Source: Paenibacillus ehimensis NBRC 15659
Lineage (GTDB): Bacteria; Bacillota; Bacilli; Paenibacillales; NBRC-103111
Assembly: GCF_004000785.1 (NCBI RefSeq)
Contig: NZ_BILX01000037.1
Span: 1 to 62,640, forward strand
Direction: 5' to 3'
Length of the DNA: 62,640 nt
Every line of letters starts with the position of its first letter. The stretch's first letter is position 1. Shown one piece after another: positions 43,574 through 51,506 of this stretch. The notes beneath the pieces were generated by a model that saw only the letters and a list, made by a program, of their open reading frames with translations, ran no database searches and had not been told where the DNA came from. The position numbers were made by a program, and so were the translations under genes.

Positions 43574-45299
43574 AACGCTCGTTAGCGGTGTCCGGTTGAG
43601 ATAAGGCGGCGCATTCCCGAAACGCAAAATGCCGGCAGCCCAGACATTTTTGATGCTCCAGCCGGGTCAAGGCGTAATTGATCGCGTCGCCCGTATGCGC
43701 AAAAAAGTGCTCTTTTCCGATCAGCCTGTCGAGTCCGGTTCGTTTCAATACGTCCCGGGGCTGAGACTGCAGGCCCGAGATGAGAACGATACCGCCTTGT
43801 TGGACGATCTCCCGGACCACGCCGGCCAAATACGATTCCCCTGTCGTATCCATGAACAGCACTTTGCCGAGGCGCAGGATCACGGTTTTCGGCCGTTCGT
43901 CGAGCGTCCCCGAGATCGATTTTTCGAACAGCGTTCCCGCTCCGAAAAACAGCGCTCCCTCCACCGAAATAATGGCAATCTGCGGGCAGTCATGACTGTC
44001 GTTTACGATATGAGAAGCCACTTTCCCCTTGTGGGAATCCGGGTCCGGCAAAACCTTGGCCACCGTGAGCATGCCGCTCATCCGCCGGATGAACAGAACG
44101 ACCGCAAGAATGAGTCCGGCGATAACGGCCGTCGTCAGATCGGTCAGCACCGTAAGCAAAAAGGTAATAATCAGGACAACGGAATCGGCTGTTCTTGTTT
44201 TCACAATATGAACAAACTCTCGGCGCTCGCTCATATTCCAGGCCACGACCATCAGGATCGGCGCCATGCTGGCCAGCGGAATCGCGGAAGCCAAAGGGGC
44301 AAGCACAATCAACACGAGCAGGACAAAGACGCTGTGCACCATCCCCGACACGGGACTCGCCGCCCCGTTCTTAATATTCGCCGCGGTTCTGGCAATCGCA
44401 CCCGTCGCCGGAATTCCTCCGAACAAAGGGGTGACGATATTGGCAATCCCTTGTCCGATCAGCTCGCGGTTGCTGTGATGGCGGCTGCCCGTCATGCCGT
44501 CGGCTACGACCGCCGACAAGAGCGACTCGATTCCTCCGAGCGCCGCGATGACACAGGCCGGGCCAAGAAGCGGGATGATGGTCTCAAGCGTTACCTCCGG
44601 CACGTGAAACCGGGGAAGCGTCCCGGGAATGGCGCCGTACGTCGACCCGATCGTATCGACCCGGCCCTCGAACAGCACAACCGACAGCACGCTGGATACC
44701 AGCAAGCCGACAAGCGATCCGGGCACACGGGGCAGCAGCTTCGGGGTCGCCAATAACAAGGCGAGACAAACGACCGCCGTAAGCACACTGTAAAGGTTCA
44801 CCGCCGACAGGTGCAGCCCGATCTCTTTCATGTTGGATATAAAATCCTCATGCTTGCGGATGCCGCTCAGTCCCAGAAAACTGGCGATTTGGCCGGTGAA
44901 AATGATAACGGCGATCCCGGCGGTAAAGCCGATCGTTACCGGCCGGGGAATAAATTGAATCAGTGCTCCGAGCTTGAATACCCCCATCAAGACAAGGATG
45001 ATTCCCGCCAGCCCGCCGGCGATCAGTAAATTTTCATACCCGTACTGCATCACAATAGCAAACAAAATAGGAACGAATGCCCCCGTCGGCCCGCCGATCT
45101 GGAATTTGGACCCGCCAAGCAGCGAGATGAGAAATCCGGCAATCACCGTCGTATAAATGCCGTACTGAGGCTTTACTCCCGCCGCAATGGCAAAAGCCAT
45201 CCCTAAAGGAATGGCTATAATCCCCACAATCGAACCTGAGATCAGATCCCGGCGAAAATCATTTGCGCTGTACCCGTCAAATCTTCCCGACCGCTTCAT
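43572..45299 (-). CDS. SulP-family anion transporter with STAS domain
   Basis: A 575-residue SLC26/SulP permease (sulfate, bicarbonate or similar anions) with about 12-14 helices and family motif GLYTTVIAG-like (here YGIYTTVIAGFLISLLGGSK). The STAS domain lies at about 430-545, with DTTGES where anti-sigma antagonist relatives have DSSG. The last 25 residues add a cysteine cluster, CLGCRHFAFREC. ATG 45299 follows AAGAAGG. Upstream lies the palindrome shared with the cysteine-rich gene near ArsR, so control by that ArsR is likely. Confidence 0.92.
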   Translation of the reverse strand: MKRSGRFDGYSANDFRRDLISGSIVGIIAIPLGMAFAIAAGVKPQYGIYTTVIAGFLISLLGGSKFQIGGPTGAFVPILFAIVMQYGYENLLIAGGLAGIILVLMGVFKLGALIQFIPRPVTIGFTAGIAVIIFTGQIASFLGLSGIRKHEDFISNMKEIGLHLSAVNLYSVLTAVVCLALLLATPKLLPRVPGSLVGLLVSSVLSVVLFEGRVDTIGSTYGAIPGTLPRFHVPEVTLETIIPLLGPACVIAALGGIESLLSAVVADGMTGSRHHSNRELIGQGIANIVTPLFGGIPATGAIARTAANIKNGAASPVSGMVHSVFVLLVLIVLAPLASAIPLASMAPILMVVAWNMSERREFVHIVKTRTADSVVLIITFLLTVLTDLTTAVIAGLILAVVLFIRRMSGMLTVAKVLPDPDSHKGKVASHIVNDSHDCPQIAIISVEGALFFGAGTLFEKSISGTLDERPKTVILRLGKVLFMDTTGESYLAGVVREIVQQGGIVLISGLQSQPRDVLKRTGLDRLIGKEHFFAHTGDAINYALTRLEHQKCLGCRHFAFRECAALSQPDTANER

Positions 45300-45315
45300 G
45301 ACAAGACCTTCTTTT

Positions 45316-45341
45316 CATATATTTGATTATTTGAATATATG
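45316..45341 (-). promoter_or_regulatory. Probable ArsR operator of the SulP gene
   Basis: A 26-base palindrome with 8-base arms CATATATT / AATATATG. Its core TTTGATTATTTGAATATA (45322-45339) recurs exactly, in inverse orientation, at 48309-48326 beside the arsR gene. Confidence 0.65.
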
Positions 45342-45469
45342 GGGAATATACACCCGGGAATCCGTTCTTGTCAATGGGCGGACAAGTGCCGATTTTTGGC
45401 CGGATCTCAGGTATAATGAAAGGAACGATGTCCCTTCGGGACAGGGCAACCCGCCAGGCAAGGAGCGAC

Positions 45470-46381
45470 ATGAAAAGTATGCAAACAGAGCCGGCCATCC
45501 ATCTGTTCGAATGGTCACCGCGCGTGCATATCGATCCGTTTCATACCCACGACCATTTGGAAATCGGGTATTGTTTATCGGGCCGCGGCACTTTTTATTT
45601 CGGGCAAAAAGCTTATGCGGCGCAACCGGGCGACGTCTTCGTCGTCAATCATTTGGAGCGGCATGCCGCCGCTTCAGACGCGGACAATCCGAGCCATTAT
45701 CTTTTTTTATATTTTGACCCGATGGTGATCGAACAGGCGGATCGGGAGCTGCTGCTGCCGTTCGTGTATTTGCCGACGAAGTTTCAGAACCGCATTCCCG
45801 GGGAGCTGGACGCGGCCCGCCGAATCGGAGGGCTGTTCCATGAGCTTGCGGACGAGCAGCGGCACAAGCGTCCGGGCTATCATGGCATGATGCGGGGGAT
45901 CATTTTGCAGATTTGCGCGCTGCTGCTTAGGCATTACAGCGAACAAACGTCGTCTGCGGAGTGGAACCGGACCCTGTCGTCCTACTACCGCATCAAGCCG
46001 GCGCTCGATTACATCGGCGAGCGTTTTCGAGAATCGCTGACGCTGGAAGACGCGGCTGCCGTGCTTGGCTTAAGCCCCTCCCGGGCGCGGCATCTTTTTC
46101 AGGAGAAGCTGGGCGTCGGATTTAAGCGGTACTTGCTCCGGCTGCGTGTGAACGAGGCCAAACGGCTGCTGGCAAGCACCGATCTGCCGATGGCGGAGGT
46201 CATGTTTGCAAGCGGCTTCCAAAGCCATGCCCCGTTTTACCGCGCGTTCCGGCAAATCGTCGGCGCCGCTCCGCAGGAATATCGCGAGTTATCGAGAAAT
46301 ATAGCCGTTTTTGAGAATGGCTTGGATGAAAATAAGACGACGCTGCGCTCTCCCGCCGATTACAATGAAAGTACATCTTAG
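45470..46381 (+). CDS. AraC-family regulator with cupin sensor domain
   Basis: A 303-residue regulator. The N-terminal cupin (about 15-85) has FHTHDHLEIGYCLSGRGTFY. The C-terminal domain has two helix-turn-helix motifs: LTLEDAAAVLGLSPSRARHL and the AraC signature ASGFQSHAPFYRAFRQIVGA. ATG 45470 follows CAAGGAG closely (4-base gap); the frame runs back to 45368. A TATAAT (45412) and a small hairpin TGTCCC / GGGACA (45429-45443) lie in the leader. It probably controls the ADP-ribosylglycohydrolase gene just downstream. Confidence 0.88.
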   Translation: MKSMQTEPAIHLFEWSPRVHIDPFHTHDHLEIGYCLSGRGTFYFGQKAYAAQPGDVFVVNHLERHAAASDADNPSHYLFLYFDPMVIEQADRELLLPFVYLPTKFQNRIPGELDAARRIGGLFHELADEQRHKRPGYHGMMRGIILQICALLLRHYSEQTSSAEWNRTLSSYYRIKPALDYIGERFRESLTLEDAAAVLGLSPSRARHLFQEKLGVGFKRYLLRLRVNEAKRLLASTDLPMAEVMFASGFQSHAPFYRAFRQIVGAAPQEYRELSRNIAVFENGLDENKTTLRSPADYNESTS

Positions 46382-46423
46382 ATCAGGCAGGCTGTACATT
46401 CGATACGGAAATGGGGAGAGCAG

Positions 46424-47809
46424 ATGGCAGGTTGGGGCTGGCAAGCGCTGCAAGGCTTGCTGCATGACGAAATCAAGCAGCGGAAGGAAGAAGGCTGCAA
46501 CGTTGAGGGGTTTCAAGCGAAGCTGGAGGAGGCCGGGGAAGATGCCGCGCGGCTGATGGCCGTTTATGAGGAATTGTCCGCATTGCCGATCGCGGCGGAC
46601 TTCCCGTTTGCGGAGCCGAACGGGCTGGACGAGATCCGGGCGGCGCGTCCGGAAGGGCCGCGCAAGCTGCAAGCGGAGTGGACGGAGGAGCAGTGGAAGG
46701 ATAAGTTTTATGGCGCGTGGCTCGGACGAAGCGTCGGCTGCGCGCTCGGCAAGCCGCTGGAGACTGGGCCGTTTATGTACGGCACGGATAGTCGTCCCGG
46801 CTGGGCCAACGTGAAGCTGTGGTTCGAAGGAGCGGACGCCTGGCCGATTCGCGATTATACGCCGGGACAGTCGCGGGCGGAGGAGCGGTACGGCTTGGCA
46901 CTCGCTCCCTACGGTAAGGAAAGCGAGCTGGAGCGTATCCGGTATATGGAGACCGACGACGATATCCGTTATACGGTGCTTGGCCTTCTGCTGCTGGAGG
47001 AGAAGGGAAAGGATTGGGACTCGTGGGATATCGGCGGCTTATGGCTAAAGCATTTGCCGTTTCATAAGGTGTTCACCGCCGAGGCGCGGTCCTATGTAAA
47101 CTTTACGGTGCTGAACAGTCAAATGGGGTGGCAGCGGGAGGCAGACTCCGATGCGCAAAAGGAGTGGGTGAGGATGCACTTGAATCCTTACCGCGAATGG
47201 ATCGGCGCGCAAATTCGCGTGGACGGATTGGCGTACGGCGCGGCGGGACATCCCGAGCTGGCCGCCGAATTCGCTTGGCGGGACGCTTCGTTCTCCCACG
47301 TGAAGAACGGCATCTACGGCGCCATGTTCGTGGCGGCCATGATCGCCGCGGCGTTCGCCGAAACCGACCCGGAGCGGATCGTTGAGATCGGGCTGAGCGA
47401 AATTCCGCAGCGCTGCCGCCTGGCTTGCGACATCCGTCAGGCGGTGGCGATCGCCCGGGAGGCGAAGGACCAGGTGGAGCTGGCCGACCGGATCTGGGAG
47501 GCGTTCAAGCACTACCATCCGGTGCATACGAACAACAATGCGGCCTTATGCGCGGCCGCGCTCGTCTTCGCCCGCGGCGATTTCGAGACCGCAGTCACGA
47601 CGGCGGTGCTCGGCGGCTGGGACACCGACTGCAACGGCGCGACCGTCGGTTCAATCATGGGCGCGATCGGCGGCGCGAAACGGCTGCCGGAGCATTGGAC
47701 CGCGAAGCTGAACGATACGCTGTATTCGGAAATAAGCGGCTTTCATCCGATTGCGATTTCGGAATGCGCCCGGCGCAGCTACGAGGTTTATCGCCGCATC
47801 AACGGATAA
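46424..47809 (+). CDS. ADP-ribosylglycohydrolase family protein
   Basis: A 461-residue member of the ADP_ribosyl_GH (DraG/ARH) family. Metal-binding motifs are visible: METDDDIRYTVLGLLL and GGWDTDCNGATVGSIMGA, with the start YGAWLGRSVGCALGKPLE. Family members remove ADP-ribose from proteins or hydrolyse related N-glycosides; many Paenibacillus members stand next to sugar genes, so a nucleoside or glycoside role is possible. The first 90 residues are an extra helical part. ATG 46424 follows GGGGAGAG. It lies 42 bases after the AraC gene. Confidence 0.9.
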   Translation: MAGWGWQALQGLLHDEIKQRKEEGCNVEGFQAKLEEAGEDAARLMAVYEELSALPIAADFPFAEPNGLDEIRAARPEGPRKLQAEWTEEQWKDKFYGAWLGRSVGCALGKPLETGPFMYGTDSRPGWANVKLWFEGADAWPIRDYTPGQSRAEERYGLALAPYGKESELERIRYMETDDDIRYTVLGLLLLEEKGKDWDSWDIGGLWLKHLPFHKVFTAEARSYVNFTVLNSQMGWQREADSDAQKEWVRMHLNPYREWIGAQIRVDGLAYGAAGHPELAAEFAWRDASFSHVKNGIYGAMFVAAMIAAAFAETDPERIVEIGLSEIPQRCRLACDIRQAVAIAREAKDQVELADRIWEAFKHYHPVHTNNNAALCAAALVFARGDFETAVTTAVLGGWDTDCNGATVGSIMGAIGGAKRLPEHWTAKLNDTLYSEISGFHPIAISECARRSYEVYRRING

Positions 47810-47814
47810 CGATC

Positions 47815-47855
47815 AAAAAACCGGCTCCTTGCACGCACAAGGAAACCGGTTTTTT
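47815..47855. terminator. Bidirectional terminator
   Basis: Arms AAAAAACCGG and CCGGTTTTTT enclose TCCTTG / CAAGGA. It can stop both the glycohydrolase gene and the convergent arsR gene. Confidence 0.9.
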
Positions 47856-47882
47856 GACATTTGAACTCGTACGTCGGCACGA

Positions 47883-48209
47883 TTATTCGTTGCGTATGTT
47901 TTCAAGCAGCGAGATGGCGTCCACCAAATGATTATCGAAGATTTGTCTGGCTACCCCGAGAAGGTCTTTAATCAGAGGATCGCGTAAAGAATAAATGACG
48001 GAGGTTCCCTCTTTGGTCCCGCTGACCACATTTTTGCTGCGGAGCACGGCCAACTGCTGAGACACGGCGGAGCCTTCGCTTCCCAGAATGGCCTGAAGCT
48101 CGTTGACGTTTTTGTCCCCTTCGCACAGCACCTCCAGAATCCGGATTCGCATCGGATGCGCCAACGCCTTGAAAAATTCCGCTTTAAACTGCTGGATTTC
48201 ACGATTCAT
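47883..48209 (-). CDS. ArsR/SmtB-family transcriptional regulator
   Basis: A 108-residue winged-helix repressor: FFKALAHPMRIRILEVLCEG, recognition helix SAVSQQLAVLRSKNVVSGTK, then the wing EGTSVIYSLRDP. It has a single Cys (Cys29) near the position of the alpha-3 metal site of ArsR/CadC proteins, but no CxC pair, so classic metal sensing by thiols is not evident. ATG 48209 follows AAGGGG by 9 bases; the frame runs on to 48317 without support. The divergent gap carries TGAATATATGAATAT and the 18-base element shared with the SulP promoter. Confidence 0.92.
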   Translation of the reverse strand: MNREIQQFKAEFFKALAHPMRIRILEVLCEGDKNVNELQAILGSEGSAVSQQLAVLRSKNVVSGTKEGTSVIYSLRDPLIKDLLGVARQIFDNHLVDAISLLENIRNE

Positions 48210-48308
48210 GGATCTAAGCCCCTTAAAACGTTGAACGTCTGAATATATGAATATCATACCACATCCAAGAAGCCGGTTGTAAAACAAACCTTGGACGTAT
48301 AATATTGT

Positions 48309-48326
48309 TATATTCAAATAATCAAA
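48309..48326 (+). promoter_or_regulatory. Shared 18-base element, probable ArsR operator
   Basis: TATATTCAAATAATCAAA is the exact reverse complement of 45322-45339 in front of the SulP gene. It lies between the divergent arsR and cysteine-rich genes. A further AT-rich repeat (GAATATATGAATAT, 48241-48254) is closer to arsR. Confidence 0.65.
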
Positions 48327-48373
48327 GATTTTACTGGTTTGAGCGGTTATTCGTTAGAAAGAGGCGATGGCGT

Positions 48374-48952
48374 ATGTCCGGCTTTTGGACTTGGGAACAA
48401 AAAGAGCTTGCCCGCCCGACGACCAAGCAAGAAGTAATCGAAGCAGGCTTGGCTTACCTCGAAGGCGTCGGAGCGGATCTGATCTGCAAAGTTTGTATTC
48501 CGGGCGGCGGCTCCTGCTGCGTAAGCTGTCCATTTCTGGGCGACGGGGTCGGCTGCGGACGGCGCAATACGAGCTGTACGGCCTGGTTGTGCGGTTTCTT
48601 GAAGTTTATCTATTATGAAGCCGGCTTGATCCGGGAATGGGAGGACTTCTGGGATGAAGTACCGGGGCAGCACTTCCGGTACGATACGACCCCGCGCCAC
48701 TTTGTCGTCCGTAGCTGGCTGGAACCGCCGCAGCTCCGATTTTTATGCGAAGCCTTCGCGGATGATTTGCGGCAGCTCCGGCGGGATCGTCCCGCTTCCT
48801 GGCTTGTCGAGTTAAAAGGGAAGCTGGACTGGCATATCGACGAAATCCTGGACAACACCAATCCGAAATTCGTGAAAAGAATGGAAGCCAAGCTGTACCG
48901 ATTGACAAGCGATTTCCAGCGGTATCATCGGGCTAAGGCCCAGCTCAACTAG
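48374..48952 (+). CDS. Cysteine-rich protein, possibly metal-binding
   Basis: A 192-residue soluble protein with eight Cys between residues 38 and 73 (C38, C41, C48, C49, C52, C61, C68, C73), in a pattern CxxC-x6-CCxxC-x8-C-x6-C-x4-C. The remainder is helical, with Trp-rich and basic parts. I recognise no family with certainty; a zinc- or Fe-S-binding (YkgJ-like) role is conceivable. ATG 48374 follows AGAAAGAGG. It is divergent from arsR and shares its control region, so it probably belongs to the ArsR response. Confidence 0.7.
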   Translation: MSGFWTWEQKELARPTTKQEVIEAGLAYLEGVGADLICKVCIPGGGSCCVSCPFLGDGVGCGRRNTSCTAWLCGFLKFIYYEAGLIREWEDFWDEVPGQHFRYDTTPRHFVVRSWLEPPQLRFLCEAFADDLRQLRRDRPASWLVELKGKLDWHIDEILDNTNPKFVKRMEAKLYRLTSDFQRYHRAKAQLN

Positions 48953-49042
48953 CCTCCGCCTCCCGAAACCATTCCCCGGTTCACCCCGAGCCCAAAAAGA
49001 AGTACAATAGGCTTAACCTTAACGAAAGCGGCTGAAACGATC

Positions 49043-50842
49043 ATGCTGGAAATCCAATACTTTGAGCTGTACCGTACCTTTTATTTGCCCGGAGAAGCAT
49101 GGCCGGAAGTATCGGTGGCCGATCTTACGGGGCTTTGGCTTTGTACGGAGCGGAATGTGAAAATAATTCTCAAGAAGCTGGAGAGCGCCGGCTGGATCGA
49201 GTGGAGCCCCGGCCGCGGCCGCGGGCACGTATCCCGGGTCCGGTTTTTGAAGGAGCCGCAGGAGCTGCTGCTGGAGCTGTCGAAGCAGGCGATGCAGGGC
49301 GGCCGTCTGAACGACGCGCTTCAGTGGTTGGAGCGGTTCGGACAAGGAACGGATACGAAGGAACGGTTCATGGCATGGCTGTCCGATTATTTCGGCTATA
49401 AGAAGGAAACGGCCGACAGTCAGCCGGTCGATACGCTGCGTTTTCCGGTGTTCCGGTCCATTCTGACCCTTGATCCCGGGCGGATGGTTTATGCGTTCGA
49501 GGCGCATTTGATGAAGCAGCTGTATAATACGCTGGTCACCTTTAACGAGCAGCGGCAGACGGTAGAGCCGCAGGTCGCCCACTATTGGGAATGCAATCCG
49601 GATCACCTCGCATGGAAATTTTATTTGCGGAGAGGCGTAATGTTCCACCATGGCCGCGAATTGACGGCTCACGACGTCGCCTTTTCGCTGCGGAGGCTCA
49701 TGCGCAAGACGGACCCCCTGACGCAGCGCTGGCTGGTTCAAGGCTTCGAGGAAGTGCGCGTGCTGGACGAGCGGGTCGTCGAAATCCGGCTGCGTTCGCC
49801 GAATCATTTGCTGCTGCGCTATTTATGCTTCCCCGCCACCAGCATTTTGCCCGAAGAGCTGGTCGACGGCAGGGAGGAGGCGTTCGCGCTCGCGCCGGTC
49901 GGCAGCGGTCCGTTCCGCTTGGAGCTGTGGAACGAGAGCCGGTGCGTACTGACGGCGAACCCCTATTATTTCGAGGGCCGGGCGCATTTGGACCGGGTCG
50001 AGGTGGTGTTCCTGCCACCTGAGGAGTTGCACAGCTTCCAAGCCGGCGATTCCGAAAAGATGCTGTGCAATCACGACGGCGCAACCTATCCGGTGCGGCA
50101 TCATTGGGAGCGCATCGAGCTGTTGAACAACGGCTGTACGCTGTTATCCTACAATATGAAGCAGGGCGGACCGCAGCAGGACGTGCGGTTTCGCAAAGCG
50201 CTTCATCATCTGGCCGACCGGAAGAGCATGGTGGAGCAGCTGGGCGAAAACCGCCGCTTTCCCGCAACGGGAATGCAGCCTCACGATTATTTGGGGCAGG
50301 AGGATCATGCGTTCGATCCGGCCGTCGCCCGGAAGCTTCTGAACGAGATGGGCTATGCAGGGGAGCCGTTCCGGATCGCCGCCATCTGGAAGCATCTGGC
50401 GGATGCGCACTGGCTGCGGGACCGCTGCCGGGAATTCGGGATCGTGGCGGAGGTCGTCTGCTACGAGATCTCCGAGCTGGCACAGCGGGTCCGGGACCAT
50501 AATTTGAACGCGGAAGCGCTGCTGCACCAATTCGTAATCGACGAAGGGGAAGTGTCGCTGCTGGAGCTGTATTTGCGCGAAGACAGCTATATCCGCCTCG
50601 TTATGGACGAAGAATTGAGCGCACGCGTCGACAAAATTGCGTCCGACCTGCTGGCTTCCCCTTCGCCCGAATACCGCAAGCACCGGATGCAGGAGCTGGA
50701 GGCGCTTATAAACCACGAGCACGTGGTGCTGTTCCTCTTGTTCAAAGGGCTGCAGACGGTGCACGACCCGTCCTTGCGCGGGGTGACGATCAATTCGCTC
50801 GGCTGGATCGATTTCAAAAACGTTTGGCTGCAGTCCGTGTAA
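49043..50842 (+). CDS. SgrR-like regulator fused to a solute-binding domain
   Basis: A 599-residue protein. The first 110 residues form a winged-helix part (TGLWLCTERNVKIILKKLES and GWIEWSPGRGRGHVSRVRFL, the SgrR_N pattern). Residues about 140-599 resemble SBP_bac_5 peptide-binding proteins (WKFYLRRGVMFHHGRELTAH, DVAFSLRRLM, PVGSGPFRLELW). There is no signal peptide, so it is cytoplasmic and likely a small-molecule-sensing transcription factor. ATG 49043 has only a weak ribosome binding site. No transporter adjoins it. Confidence 0.88.
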   Translation: MLEIQYFELYRTFYLPGEAWPEVSVADLTGLWLCTERNVKIILKKLESAGWIEWSPGRGRGHVSRVRFLKEPQELLLELSKQAMQGGRLNDALQWLERFGQGTDTKERFMAWLSDYFGYKKETADSQPVDTLRFPVFRSILTLDPGRMVYAFEAHLMKQLYNTLVTFNEQRQTVEPQVAHYWECNPDHLAWKFYLRRGVMFHHGRELTAHDVAFSLRRLMRKTDPLTQRWLVQGFEEVRVLDERVVEIRLRSPNHLLLRYLCFPATSILPEELVDGREEAFALAPVGSGPFRLELWNESRCVLTANPYYFEGRAHLDRVEVVFLPPEELHSFQAGDSEKMLCNHDGATYPVRHHWERIELLNNGCTLLSYNMKQGGPQQDVRFRKALHHLADRKSMVEQLGENRRFPATGMQPHDYLGQEDHAFDPAVARKLLNEMGYAGEPFRIAAIWKHLADAHWLRDRCREFGIVAEVVCYEISELAQRVRDHNLNAEALLHQFVIDEGEVSLLELYLREDSYIRLVMDEELSARVDKIASDLLASPSPEYRKHRMQELEALINHEHVVLFLLFKGLQTVHDPSLRGVTINSLGWIDFKNVWLQSV

Positions 50843-50875
50843 GACTTGTGCGGCCTAAGCCTAAGGAGGATGTAT

Positions 50876-51442
50876 ATGATACGACAAGCTCAACCGGGAG
50901 ACGCCGCTTGCGTCGTACCGCTTATTTATTCCGCCATCGGAGATATTGCGTTTACTTTGACGGGCACGACCGACCCGGAGCAGGCCCAGCGCATTTTGCG
51001 CGAATTTTACGAACGCCGGGACAACCGGCTCAGCTACGAGAATACGCTCGTGGCGGAGCGGGATGGGCGTGCCGTCGGCTTTATTTTGTTCTACCATGGC
51101 AGCCGCACGGCCGAATTGGACAGGCCTCTTGCCGAGCGCCTTGCCGGGATCGGCCAGCCGGATGTGATCATTACGAAGGAAGCGCGGGACGACGAGTTTT
51201 ATCTGGATTCGCTTGCCGTCGATCAAGCCTATCAAGGACAGGGTATTGCCAAGGCTTTGATGGAGGCGTTCGAAGCAGAAGCCGCACGGCGGGGATACGA
51301 CAAGGTATCGCTGATCGTCGAGGAAAGCAACGACAAGGCGAGACGATTGTACGAGGCCAAGGGCTACGAAGCGGACGGCAGGCTGGAGGTCAGCGGCCAT
51401 TTGTACGATCATATGGTGAAGCGGGTTGTTCCCGCGGAATAA
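50876..51442 (+). CDS. GNAT-family N-acetyltransferase
   Basis: A 188-residue acetyltransferase. The acetyl-CoA loop is AVDQAYQGQGIAKALMEAFE (Q-G-Q-G-I-A), followed by SLIVEESNDKARRLYEAKGY. ATG 50876 lies 6 bases after AAGGAGG; ATG 50870 overlaps it. It follows the SgrR-like gene by 33 bases and may be co-transcribed. Substrate unknown. Confidence 0.9.
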   Translation: MIRQAQPGDAACVVPLIYSAIGDIAFTLTGTTDPEQAQRILREFYERRDNRLSYENTLVAERDGRAVGFILFYHGSRTAELDRPLAERLAGIGQPDVIITKEARDDEFYLDSLAVDQAYQGQGIAKALMEAFEAEAARRGYDKVSLIVEESNDKARRLYEAKGYEADGRLEVSGHLYDHMVKRVVPAE

Positions 51443-51490
51443 AAAAGCGAACCTCAAGTCCGGCGTATGGGCTTGAGGTTCGTCGCTTTT
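51443..51490. terminator. Terminator between the GNAT and anti-sigma genes
   Basis: Arms AAAAGCGAACCTCAAG and CTTGAGGTTCGTCGCTTTT, with a short bulge, can serve both convergent genes. Confidence 0.8.
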
Positions 51491-51506
51491 AAAAGCGTGT
51501 TTGGTG

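Noticed and set aside
43629..44756. Plus-strand open frame of 375 codons
   Set aside because: Antisense to the SulP gene; rich in Arg, Asn and His with no domain.
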